Assembly (NCBI GenBank): GCA_030734395.1
Contig: JAUZTG010000028.1
Location: 248,001-312,000 of the forward strand
Direction of reading: 5' to 3'
DNA: 64,000 bases
Origin: Sarocladium kiliense
Lineage: Eukaryota > Ascomycota > Sordariomycetes > Hypocreales > Sarocladiaceae
Shown: piece by piece, positions 21,957-32,793 of the stretch
Position numbering within the stretch: position 1 is the first letter of the stretch
Layout: each line of letters begins with the position of its first letter
Made by a program: the position numbers and the translations under genes
Notes under the pieces: generated by a model
What the model saw: the letters and a program-made list of their open reading frames with translations, nothing else
Database searches by the model: none
Told to the model about the DNA's origin: nothing

Positions 21957-24274
21957 TGGAGCCAGCCCTCAGTATTTGTGCTTCAGCGCTTCAGCCTGTA
22001 AGACAGGGCAGGATGTCACTGGCCATGTCGGCCAGCCTCATATAGCAGCACACCGCTTTGGTCAAGCTGCAAAAGATTTTGGACAACTCCTTGTCGTGGC
22101 TGGTTTCTGCACTTTCGGCTGGCCAACCAAATGGGAACACGCCACGCTGTCAGGCCCTGTTGGCTCTGTCCAATTTCTGGCTGCATGCCTGCACACCATC
22201 AGGAGGCGATGAATGTAGCTGCCTCCTGGCGAACCATATCCTCGCTGACCGCCTGAACATCCCCATGAGAGGCTCACCGTAGTCATGGCGGCTCAGGCGC
22301 GGACAACTTAGGCTTGCTTCCTGTCATTCTGAGATTCGCATTACGTGGTCGCCCATGCATATCAATTATGGCAGCTCTTGCAAAGATAAACATTTTCATT
22401 GCGAGAATCATTCTTGAACTCAGTCGGGCGCGTGGGTTAGCTGAGATCACCACTTTGATGATTCGATCACACGACAGGTAGCACCAGGCTTTCATGCGAG
22501 GGGTACTGATGTTCCACAATCGCCTTCCTGCCTAACTAGAAAGATGCAAGATAAGACGACGGTGTTTATATTTGAGTACTATAATCTCAATGGAAACCTT
22601 TAAAGCTTTGAAGCGTTACATCGTTCTACTTCGAGAGATCCAAGCTCGGAGCGTATTGACCAGCCTTTTCCGCGACGTATTGCCTTTAGTTTGTCAAAGT
22701 CAACGCAACTCAGCTTAGATCTGCAATTGCGGGAAGAAGCTTACCCAGAGAATTGAGTACCAATCCCAACGAGAGCGGACTCTTGGCCAGCCGGCCCAGG
22801 GAAGGTAATCGAGCGGCCGCCCGTCTGTGGAGGGGCATTGGTCCAATCAGCAGCAGACGTAGACTGGGAGCCTTGGCTGGTATTACTGGTGCGCGTTGAA
22901 GAGGATGTGAAGACAGTCACTCCCACCGTGCAAGAAGATACACTTGCATGAGTGCTCTCGCTAGGTGTGGTTGGGAACGGCCTGTGCCTGGTTAGCGGTG
23001 GTTTTGCAGTCGGGAGCGACACTGACATGTTCGCGTCAAGGAGACAAATTCACGACGAACAGATTTATCGCAGTCAGGAAGCAAGGGTCTTTGAATGTGA
23101 CTTATGTGCATGGATCGACTATTGAAACACGGCGAGGGCGTCCTCTTCTTATACTCGTTGAGCTCAGCAAAGTTCGTAACGCTCCATGAGTCGAGCCTCC
23201 AAGGCTGACATTGTCCAAAACCTGACATCAGGTTTCTTCGACCCGACATCACCAAGCAATGGGTACTGGACGCCCAATCGAGTCGAAGCAGATCACGACC
23301 AGATCTGGACCTCATTCTTCACTCAGCCTTGTGTCCAAAATCTGATCTACAGCTGGGTAGTCCACATCCGGCCATTTCCCGCTATCGCACTTCTCCCATC
23401 CAATATCTTACCAGGCAGGGTCTTGCGTTCTGTAAGGTGGAAATGCACACACGCATGTGGCCGTGAATGATTGGTACCTAGTTCGGTCAATGTCGCCCTG
23501 TCGATCAGCATATGCACTGTCCAAAACCTGCTGTGGCGAGCGTCAGATTCTGGAACTCTACCTCGTGAAGCCACCAAATCCTGCAGTCTAGGGCTGGTTG
23601 TCCAAAATCTGGACTTCGCACGAATTCACTGGGGAAGCGCGACCAGGATAAGGCGGTCAACGTCCATTTGTGGCTCTTCTCTGTTTTCTATGGCGAGACA
23701 GAGATGTCGGACGCCTTGGTCGTCATAGATCCATTTGTGGCTGTATCTTCTGGTCCAAAAGTGGTCCATGCATGAGATGAGTTCCAGAACTGGCTTCCAG
23801 TCTGGCCGCCATATTTGGCTTATTCAGATATGTTCTCTGGTGATGTACTATATTATACTTCGACCTGGAAAAGCGACTTCACCTGTCGCATGAATCAAAA
23901 ACTCCCTTCCAGTTCATGACATGGTGATAAGCATAATCCATTGTTGGAGGGTGTGCTTACGTGCATACATGAGAAGTTCGCATGTTTACAGGCCGCCTCA
24001 TCATCCCGACCGCTTCGTTACATGGTTGAATCTAAGCATATCGATTACGTGCCCCATAAGGCCATGCTTCATGTCAATAGAGACATTGCGAGAACTATGT
24101 TTGCGCTCTCGTACATCTATCGTCCATCGCCCATGTGTGCTTCATACATCAATCCGGGCCGGCAACACGCCACTCTTGCAATCTCTCGAAGGCCGGCGCC
24201 CATCACGAGTCGGATAGTGCCATGTGTCAGTCGGAGACACCAGATCTATGGGATAGCTCCCGTTCACTCCCAGC
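21957..24274. other. Intergenic with dispersed short repeats
   Basis: About 2.3 kb without a supported gene. A Ser/Thr-rich minus-strand frame (22741-23028) could be the end of a decayed or missed gene. Between 23211 and 23760 a 13-nt motif recurs; see the repeat entry. Confidence 0.45.
23211..23760 (+). repeat. Dispersed TGTCCAAAAYCTG repeats
   Basis: Four near-identical copies occur at 23212-23224, 23332-23344, 23518-23530 and 23599-23611, plus a partial copy (GGTCCAAAA) at 23752-23760. The first runs into a perfect inverted repeat, AAACCTGA-CA-TCAGGTTT (23218-23235). The fourth lies in GTCCA-AAATC-TGGAC (23600-23614). TCCATTTGTGGCT also occurs twice (23663-23675 and 23730-23742). All full copies are on the same strand. 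I do not know a family with this sequence. Confidence 0.65.
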
Positions 24275-25989
24275 TCAAACACAAACATAGTCTTCCGCCC
24301 TAGTAGTCAACTTGGGAGTCTCCTTCCCCCTCCCACAGCCCCTGAGAACAGCCTTCTGGGGGTATGGACATAGAAGTCTCTCAAACTCAAGACCGCCCTC
24401 GACCGGTGTGTACGAATGTGGCAGTGACTCCGGGACAGTGCCATTCTCAACCCATGCCCGCAGAGCATCAAAGGTGTTACTCGGTTGTCCACCATTCCCG
24501 CCGGCGCAGTGGAGTAGACCGGGCACCTCGAAAACACGGTAGAACTCATCCACATTCGGTATGATCTTCGAAACCCTGTCGTAATAGTTCTCAGTTCCCT
24601 TGACAGGGATAATTTGATCCATCTAAAGAAACGTCAGTAATGGAATAGCCAGCAGGGTTGGCTGTTCCTTACCATGCCATGGTAACCGAGGATCTTTCCG
24701 CCTCTCTTGTAAAAGCTCGTCAAGTCGGGGTCGTTTGTGCCAATGATAGGATCATATAGCTTAATAGACTTCGCGGTGTTGTAGGACAAATCTGCGTGCG
24801 TCATGTTTCTCCAGTTCCAATCAATGTCATTCTCAACAAAGTACTTCAGCCAATTCTCCCCCAGACCAAGTGGCACACCCACGCAAGTCCCATTCTGGGA
24901 ACAAGCCGTCATGGCTGGACCAATATCACTGGTCAGCCCAGCGGTTGAGCCACTAAGCTGACTTCCGACGTTGGAACCATACCACACAAACTCGTTGTTA
25001 ACGGTTCGGGGGCCGGTCCATGTCGCCTTGGCAATCGTGGCCGCTTCCTTGGTAATCGTGTTTGTAGTGTTGGTGTCTGCGCAGAAAAAAGTCTTTCCGA
25101 CCAAAGAAAACGGGTCAAAGTCACAAGCCGAGTCGTCGGAAATGATGCTATCGACGACACCGTCGTTCATGTCGCAGGCCTCGATGGCAGCCTCCACCAA
25201 AGCGTGTAGCTCACAAGGGTAGGGGAAGTAATCGATCCACTGCATAACAAGCTGTGGCCACAAAGTGAATGCAAATAGCTCATTCCAGTTATACGCCGGG
25301 GCACAGGCATGAATCCCATCGTAGGCGTCTGGGTAACGTTGCGCGAGCATCATACCCTGTCGGCCGCCCTGGGAGCAGCCACTCCAGTATGAGTAAGCGG
25401 GGGCCTGGCCATAGAAGGCCTCGACTATCGTTTTGGTCAGGACAGCCTGCATCCAAGATACGTGTTTTAGTACGGTAATTTAGTGTGGCTTTGCGAAGAG
25501 CTTTTGGGGGTCATGACAGACCTGATCTTGGAGTGAGATCGACGCAAAGTCCTCGAGAGCATGTACATTAGGTGAGCCGTCCGCGGTCAATGCCCAGCTA
25601 TCTGGAGCCATATCGGCTTGTAAAGTAAGCCCGGCGTCTGTTGTCGAAGTAGCATATCCCTCGGCCAGGGCTCCTGTCATAGCCGTGAAAGCCGGGGGGT
25701 ATCGACCCGCAACCCAGCCTCCACCCCCAACGGCTTGGATTCGTTCGTTATAGTTATCGATGGGGAGCCATATCTCGACGTGTACCGTGTCGTTTGCGTT
25801 GGTGTGCTCGTAGGTGACGGTGACGTTGCAGAATGTAGTATCATTGACAGAGACAGTTGGGTGTCCATAGTAAAGCTGTGTAATACCGATGCCGCTGTAG
25901 TTCTGAATGAGATTGACATCTATGGCGGTGATGTTGGCTCCCGGAAGAGTAGGTATATGGAGTGCGTTTGAGGAGCAATGGAGTGCCAT
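24275..25989 (-). CDS. Tannase / feruloyl esterase family hydrolase
   Basis: Three exons: 25989-25522, 25446-24673 and 24622-24275, in phase, 529 residues. The fold is the tannase-type alpha/beta hydrolase. The nucleophile motif is GCSQGG with Cys180-Ser181; the acid is Asp416 in GMMDQIIP; the catalytic pair is His452-Cys453 in LLHCAGG. This is the CS-D-HC arrangement of fungal tannases and feruloyl esterases, in which the two Cys form a disulphide linking Ser and His. Family members cleave galloyl or hydroxycinnamoyl esters of plant polyphenols and cell walls. Oddly, the N-terminus MALHCSSNALHIPTLPGANI has no signal peptide although many N-glycosylation sequons (NxT) are present. A missed upstream exon is possible. 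Confidence 0.88.
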
Positions 25990-26898
25990 TGTGAATGCAG
26001 GTTTATAGAGAGATCAAATGCATGTAGATATTGATCACAGCTTGAGCAATGACAAAGGCGGCGCAGGACGAGCTTAAGTATAGCTCTAAGAATAGCTCGA
26101 CGTAAGGCGCAAATCTTCCAGCGTAGTGAAGCAGCGAAACAGGATGAATGATCTTCGCTCATTTAATTCATATAGTAAATCACACTACTCGTCCTCGAAC
26201 ATTGAGTGCGATCCTGGATAATATCACCTCGGCTTCGTTTAGTTAGCTTCAAGTAGCATTCTGCTTGCAAGTGGATCTGTGCTCGGATTGCTAATGCGAG
26301 CCAATGGAATTGATCTGTATGCGGTGGCATTCGCATACAAGGCCCGGCTCCATCCGAGCTTGAACCTGACCAAAGGTTAATAATACTGAGGAGCCACTAG
26401 CAAGGCTGGAAATTCTCCCTGTGGGGATCAAGGTACCGTTTGAGGCGGGTGTCTTCGATTTCTCATACAGCAGAGACGTCAAGTCTGGAGAGCTACGCGA
26501 ACTTGTCCCAGGTACCTTTGTCTCCGCGTAGAATGTCTCGAATCAGGCGTCCGCGGCCGAGGGTCGTTCCGACCTTGATAAGGAGCCTGTCAGGAGGGGC
26601 AGTGCAAACAAGTCTTTTCCGATGCGTATACGAGCAAACTCATGGCGCATAAGTGCTGCTGGGGTATAGAGCACGATTTCGTTCACACTTTCAACGAATA
26701 CATAAGGCCCGGGATGTCGCATACTCTTACATGAATTGTCGAAATACCCGACGTTCCTCGACACCTGTTTACTCACAACCACGCTCTCTTTCTACCCTGA
26801 CACTCTGGCTTCATACTGTGTAACAATCAACCAACGGCAGAACACCTTCTCTATTGTCTATACTTCAGCCCTTACCACCCACATACAAAATTCCCGCC
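25990..26898. promoter_or_regulatory. Divergent promoter, esterase / RTA1
   Basis: About 900 nt lie between the divergent starts of the esterase and the RTA1 gene. No convincing coding frame. Any signal peptide exon of the esterase would have to lie here. Confidence 0.4.
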
Positions 26899-27846
26899 AT
26901 GGCCTACGAAGGCCTACTGGAGCCCGTCCCGGGTGTTGAGCCCACGAGAGGAGGAGTCTACCTGTGGCGCTACCTCCCCAACCAGGGCGCTGCCATCCTC
27001 TTCCTCCTTCTGTTCATGGCCACCTTTCTCTTCATTAGCTGGAAGATCTGGCGCACATGCGCGCGGTTCTGCATAGTATTTGCCATCGGCTGCTTCAGTG
27101 AGCTTATATCATCTTTCAAACTACTTCCCCAGCCCGCCTGCTAACGATTCTGGCGTTTAGTGGAGATGGTTGGCTACGGCATTCGTGCGGGCGTTAAGAA
27201 CAACACTGGCAAACTGATGCCCTTCTGCATTCAAAACACCTTCATTCTCATTGCCCCAGTTCTCTTCGCGGCGACGATATACATGATCCTCGGCCGAGTC
27301 ATCACACGCGCGGGAGGTGCGCATTACTCTCCCATCAAGCCGTCGAAAATCACCCTCACTTTTGTCATCGGCGACGTCCTCTCCTTCATGGTGCAAGGTG
27401 GCGGCGCAGGCATGTCCGTTGTGCAAAATGCAGAGTTGTCAAAGTGGTCAGAGAGGATCGTCGTCATTGGCCTTCTGATTCAGATCATCATGTTTGGCCT
27501 GTTCTGTGTCCTTGCAATCATCTGGCACCGGAGGATGAGACTGGCACCTTTCTCGCCCATGGTTCACGCTGCAGGAGACAGCCCAAAGCTTATTGATTGG
27601 GAGGGGGACTTGTGGATGCTTTATGGTGTGAGCCTGCTGATTATGGTGCGCTCTATCTTTCGAGTCATCGAATACTGTCAAGGATATACGGGGTACGCCT
27701 TGTCTCATGAGTGGACACTGTACGTCTTTGACTCGCTTCTCATGTTTGCGGTAGCGGCGATCTTCTGCTGGAAGTTCCCTGGACACCTTGGAAGCAAGGC
27801 CCGAAAGGACGGTGACTTCAGCTTGGGGGAGCGAGTATATTCCTGA
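26899..27846 (+). CDS. RTA1-like seven-helix membrane protein
   Basis: Two exons, 26899-27097 and 27161-27846, phase 1, 294 residues. The ATG at 26899 has a good context (CCATGG); an earlier in-frame start at 26854 is possible. Hydrophobic segments are well spaced for seven helices. Conserved family motifs are MEMVGYGIR, IQNTFILIAPVLFAATIYM, FVIGDVLSFMVQGGGAGM, RSIFRVIEYCQGY and LSHEWTLYVFDSLLMF. The RTA1/lipid-translocating exporter family includes yeast Rta1, Rsb1 and Pug1, linked to resistance to toxic lipids, sphingoid-base release and porphyrin handling. The substrate is unknown. It lies upstream of a Zn2Cys6 regulator on the same strand and opposite a tannase-like esterase; a shared pathway is possible but not shown. 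Confidence 0.92.
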
Positions 27847-28606
27847 TTGATGATCGCAACTGATATCGAGACGATGTACTCCAATACAGCTCTCGCGCTT
27901 CCGCAGGACATTGTACGCTGGCTATTGAGAATGCTTGAAACTCCACATTAACAGGCGTCTGATAGTTCATCTCCTTAGTTTCTAGACTGACTGACTAGAC
28001 CAATTAAGCAATGTCTCCGACCATACACGTAGTGTTGAATAATGTAAAGGTTCATTCGTTGCATCAGCAATCAAGTTTCTAGTTGCTAGTATGCGTCTCT
28101 TTTCTTCTCACTCTATTTTGTCAGTGCGGCTGGTTATGTGAAAGCTGAGCCACACCTGAACAAATGACGACTCATATGTTCTGGTTTGGCTTTGGACCAT
28201 TCAGGCATAATAGCAAACTTCGATTACGTGGCTGCTTGAAGCTTTCCTTGGCTGCAGCGGACTGATTGAGAGAAAGTCATGCGTAGAACCCATGCCAGAC
28301 TTGGAATCTTTACCGCCCAGGATCTCAAGCAAATGAGTCTTGGTATAAACGGGGCGTCGCAAAGAGATCTCTCTTATTGGTCAGTCAGAGGCTCGTTGCC
28401 TTCTATCCGAGCAAAGTCTCCACTCCCGTGTGATTCAATCCGAGAATACGAGTCAGTCTCGCTTACGACGACTGTCTGACTTTCATGAGGCCGAACCGAT
28501 CCGATGCCATATTACCTTTAATGGCAATGTGTCGGGGGCTCGCGTTCGCTTTCTTTCCTTCTGGAATTCTTCCATTCACACGTCTTTCAGCCCGACCCTA
28601 TCCATA
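27847..28606. promoter_or_regulatory. Intergenic, promoter of Zn2Cys6 gene
   Basis: 760 nt with no supported gene. The open frame of the regulator extends upstream to 28430, but the residues before 28607 look like untranslated leader. Confidence 0.4.
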
Positions 28607-29803
28607 ATGGTACGCAGAGCCCACACGAAGTCTCGTCTAGGCTGTCGGACCTGCAAGCAGCGCAAGGTCAAGTGCGACGAATGCAAGCCCACTTGTGGTC
28701 GATGTGTGTCCGCTGGCCGCCATTGCTCGTACTTGGAGACTATACCGGATCTCCCGACACCTACCTCTACTCTGTCCGCCACCAGCAGAGATGAGAGACA
28801 TCTTCCCACGACACCTCACCTCACGCCCGCCGCTAATGATGCTACTTCCTCAGCCCTCGACGACAATGAGCAATCACTCTGCCTGGAAGATCCATCACTC
28901 ACGGAGGAGAGCTTTAGTCTCCTTCACCTGGAGCTGCTGGATCACTGCAGGAATAGCATCACCATGTCAGACCCAATCATGCAGTCTTTGGTAGAGCGAG
29001 GCTACCAGCAGGCCCTCCGAGTCCCGTACCTCATGGACCAAGTTCTCGCTCTCGCGGCAGCCCACAAGAGCACGACTTTATCTAATGATGGCGATCAAAG
29101 ACTTCAACACTTCCTTCGCATAGAATCCACGAAGCTCCAGACCAGAGCACTCTCGCGGGTTACCTTCGCCCCCGACACAGTCAATAAGGACAACGCAGAC
29201 GCACTCTACATATTTTCCATGCTCCTTGGACACCACGTCTTGTTTGACACTTTTTCAGCGCCAGAATCTCTCGCGGCAACTCTCAACAAGCTCAATCAGT
29301 GTTTTGAACTGCACCAGAGCATCCGCTTCACCGCTGCTGAAGCCTTGCGCAGAGGTTGCACGGCACTAGGGATTGATAGTGCGAGAGAGGATTACATGGC
29401 CGCGCGCCCTCAGGACAACATCAGCGGTACTGAATGCGCTGGGCTTCTGGAACGGCTGCGAAGCGCCGATATTGACCAAGCTACTGCGGATGTCTACTGC
29501 GAGACGGTCAAAATCCTACAATACCTGTTCGACTCGTCAAAGTCTTCTGCCAACGGGCGACGAGTTGCGGTCGTGCAAGAATGGCTGGTGAGGGTGCCGT
29601 ACGAATACATCACCTGCCTAAGACAGAGGCGCCCCGAGTCGATTGTGATACTTGCGTACTACGCAGTCTTATTGCATGGAGCAAGGCACTACTGGGCCGT
29701 GGGAGAGGCAGGTCGCTTCTTGATTCAGGCGACAGCTAGCCATCTGGGTTCTTACTGGACAGACTGGCTCGCTTGGCCACAGCAGGTTCTAGAGAACGAT
29801 TGA
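28607..29803 (+). CDS. Zn2Cys6 transcription factor, Upc2-like
   Basis: A single exon of 398 residues. The ATG at 28607 is chosen because the zinc cluster begins 12 residues later, as is usual. The six ligands are Cys13, 16, 23, 30, 33 and 40 in CRTCKQRKVKCDECKPTCGRC and SAGRHC; an additional Cys26 lies between the third and fourth ligands, a common variant. The basic linker HTKSRLGC is typical. The remaining region (LLHLELLDHCRNSI, then LMDQVLALAAAHKSTT) matches the fungal transcription-factor family that includes the sterol regulator Upc2. A nuclear DNA-binding role is secure from the family, but target genes are not. The closest genes are the RTA1 protein and the esterase. No introns are seen. 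Confidence 0.9.
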   Translation: MVRRAHTKSRLGCRTCKQRKVKCDECKPTCGRCVSAGRHCSYLETIPDLPTPTSTLSATSRDERHLPTTPHLTPAANDATSSALDDNEQSLCLEDPSLTEESFSLLHLELLDHCRNSITMSDPIMQSLVERGYQQALRVPYLMDQVLALAAAHKSTTLSNDGDQRLQHFLRIESTKLQTRALSRVTFAPDTVNKDNADALYIFSMLLGHHVLFDTFSAPESLAATLNKLNQCFELHQSIRFTAAEALRRGCTALGIDSAREDYMAARPQDNISGTECAGLLERLRSADIDQATADVYCETVKILQYLFDSSKSSANGRRVAVVQEWLVRVPYEYITCLRQRRPESIVILAYYAVLLHGARHYWAVGEAGRFLIQATASHLGSYWTDWLAWPQQVLEND

Positions 29804-31625
29804 GAAAGAAAAGAAGCAGACTTTCGGAGTCTACTATCAATTGTCCACCACAACGCTTGTGTGTTTGGGCACGTATCCCACTACTACGAAGGCATCTTAT
29901 CCCACCGCCGCCGAGTCATCTCAGTAAGTCGATGCGCTCGTGTAGCTCGGAAAGGCATCTGTCTTGAGCATCCCGTGTACTGCAAGCCGGTGTTCTCCGC
30001 GGCAGGATCCGCTATGAACTTCTTTGTGGAAGTAAACTGAGCGTCAGCCATGATTTCCGTGGAGCGGACGCGGTCAAGTAGCGCGTACCAGGATGTACTG
30101 TTCATACATGCTGCAATGGCCAGGATACCATCTCAGTGATGCAGTCATGCCTGAGACTGGCTACAACTATCACACGGATCTTGCGCAAGCTGTTCGCGGA
30201 AAAGATCACAATAAATAAGTACTAAGACAGACATGATGAAGCCGCGGCGGTCCTTTATTGTATCGTTCCTCGGCTACCAACTTCTACTAGTAGAGGCGAT
30301 TGGGCCCATGGTCCCTCTAGGCTATCGGCTCCGACCTGTGTGTTCACGCATACTCGAAGCATAATTCTCGCATGAATCTTGGCCGCCTATTCTCTGCAAC
30401 GTAAATTAAACGTTGGCACAATCGCGATGGGCGACAAAGCCGCCAGTACGAATGGAGAATTAGCCCGAGTTAAGACGATCTCCATCAGCGAGCAGGCCGC
30501 ACAGTGGTCTCCAATGTTCTGCTCGGCACCCCAGACCCAGATATCATTGGCCAGGTGGTCAGCCTACTCACGCGAGATAGGAAACAGATCTTACGCACGT
30601 TCGGACATATACTTTAAAGATGATATATGCAAAGCGGCGCCAGGAGTTTATTGGACTTGTCGGAATGGAGCTATTCTTGGATAACTTGTATAATATCATA
30701 TCGTACCGAATTCAGTCAAAACAAACCCTAAATTGGTGATAAGTTGCTATCCAGTCTTATACATTAAAAGCGGGAATCACATGAGGCTGGCTCGATAACG
30801 GCCATAAGACTTCAAGTACCTAATCTTGAGAGTCATTTCAACGAATTTCGGGGTTCCGAAAAAAAGAAGAATGGAAGAAAAGAAATTACCCAATGCAACT
30901 TGATTGTCCATCGAACAAGTAGTCCCACCCTGGCACCGGCTAGCGAGTCTGACCTCGAAGAACCACGATAAACAAAACGACGCAAGACTAGTGCCGATGC
31001 GAAGCCTACTATCGGAGCTCTTACGAAGAGGCTATTTGAACTTTTAGACATTAATTTGCCTGTGAAAGGCTGTGCCTTTCCCGGCCAAGTATATTCCATC
31101 ACATATCACTAACCTCTCCTCCTCAATCCTCACACCGGCCGCGGCTCGCGCATTATATTACTGAAATGGGTTGACTCGATTGGTATAAAACGCGGCATAC
31201 ACTAGTGTAAGCCCTGGCTAATGCCCTAGCCGGGTCTACTGGCTGATGCCAGCGACTACGACGCCGTCCAGTCGAATGTTCCCGGGGCCTTGCTGATAGT
31301 AGTAGTGCCCGAGCTTTAGTGATGAGATAGGAAGGACGTTGGACAAAAGTAGAAATGGCCGCTCGCTTGGCTCTCTTCTTAGACCGCTCGCTACTATGCC
31401 AAGTCCCCGAGTGCCACAGCAATCACCGGGTAAGTCCCTAGCATCTGGCATGCAGACTAAACATCAAAAGCGCCAACGTCTTATACCGCGGCTCCCTACA
31501 GGCGTACAAGCCGGGTCGCGGTGTCAGTAAGTGACGTACTCAGCTGGCGTCTATAAAAGCAGCATGAACCTCACAGCCTCGATCTTGATCACATCTAATT
31601 ACTTCTCATCATCCAGACCTACACT
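29804..31625. other. Gene-free stretch before the secreted-protein gene
   Basis: 1.8 kb with no credible gene. It contains many TA-rich stretches (for example around 30600-30800) and small frames with no domain. Decayed transposon sequence is possible but I could not recognise any element. Confidence 0.4.
31551..31558 (+). promoter_or_regulatory. TATA box of the secreted-protein gene
   Basis: TATAAAAG lies 68 nt upstream of the ATG at 31626, a normal TATA-to-start distance for a short fungal leader. A TGACGTAC motif (CRE/ATF-like) lies about 15 nt further upstream. Confidence 0.6.
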
Positions 31626-32484
31626 ATGCGATCCACAAAGTTTCTTACGGCAGTTGCGTCTTTTGCCGCTCTTTCTCTTGCTTCTCCTTTCCAACCTACA
31701 GAAGCAGAGCATGAGGTTCGGATGTTTAAGCGAGGCGAGCCGCTCACGCCAGAGGACTTGACTCTTGCGGAAATGCATAGTGTAAACACTACAGAAAGTA
31801 TGTACTTCGATACTAATCTTGAGATAACAAAAAAGCTGTAGATGCTTTCTTACCTGATAATGACATATATATCTTTCTTCCAGTGTTCAAGCATTCTGTT
31901 GTTAAGCGTCGAGGCGAAGAGGAGTTCACCATCTGGGTTGACAACGGCTTTGTTGAGGATACCCCAGAGCTAGACTCTAGTCTCTCAGAACGGGCCCTCC
32001 ACATCAAGCATCCATACAATCACTACACCGGAACGAACCGGGACCAGTGTTTCAGAGAGACTCACAACGGGGATACCGGACCCAATGCTCCCTGCACAGG
32101 GGGGATCAAGGAAATTCGAGACTGGGTATGATATTGCATAATGACGCGAGTTCGGCCGTATACTAACTTCTGTTGCAGGCTCGGAATAACGCTGGATATT
32201 TCAAGTTTGCCGCCGCCACAACCGCCTGGCGCACACTTGTGGTAGCTGGCAGCAACTCCGACTGCAATGGCCGCGTCCGAGCTCAGAGGATGTACAAGGG
32301 TGTCTACAGCGAAGCGCCACAAATGGGCAATGTGGATCTTCATAATATCATACAGACGAGCTTGAATCGATTCACTCAGACTTACAATGGGAGACAAAGG
32401 GTGCGAGCTTATGGGACAGCGGACTGCGGGGAGTACCAAACGCGTCTGAACTGGCAGATAGCAAGTTGGGGGGAACGGGTCTAG
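31626..32484 (+). CDS. Small secreted protein, candidate effector
   Basis: Three exons: 31626-31797, 31884-32125 and 32179-32484, in phase, 239 residues. The N-terminus (MRSTKFLTAVASFAALSLAS) is a clear signal peptide. A short pro-region follows with dibasic sites Lys35-Arg36 and a KRR near residue 63, possible Kex2-type cleavage points. The mature part has few Cys (in NRDQCFRET, NAPCTGG, SDCNGR and TADCGEY, so two possible disulphides). It also has the conserved-looking stretch RNNAGYFKFAAATTAWRTLV and the C-terminal LNWQIASWGERV. I do not recognise the family. Size, secretion and position in a gene-poor stretch fit an effector or secreted virulence-type protein, by inference. A strong TATA box precedes it. 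Confidence 0.8.
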
Positions 32485-32793
32485 TCAGACGCGGAGATGT
32501 CACTCCTCAGGACACATCAGTCACATCTCAGTTTGCTGCCTATGGTGGGAAAGCATGCTACCGTAGCCAATCAGTCTGATTCTGCCAACGGAGATGACCT
32601 TCTATACAGTATTTAATCTGCAAAGCTATTGATGCTGGTAATATTGTCGCAGAACGTGCAGGTATTGCGAATAAGACGTGGGCACCAGTTAGGCATGGAG
32701 GGTCCGGGTGATTGGAAAGAATCAACAAAGATTTCTCCTTCACTTGAAGAGGGAGGTGTATTGATGATCCTTGCAAAGCCAGAGCTCCCGAGC
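32485..32793. other. Gap between convergent genes
   Basis: About 310 nt of 3' flank between the secreted-protein gene and the broken hydrolase. Nothing recognisable. Confidence 0.4.

Noticed and set aside
22741..23028. Ser/Thr-rich minus-strand frame (95 codons)
   Set aside because: It resembles the tail of a secreted or surface protein but no upstream exon, signal peptide or clear acceptor could be fixed.
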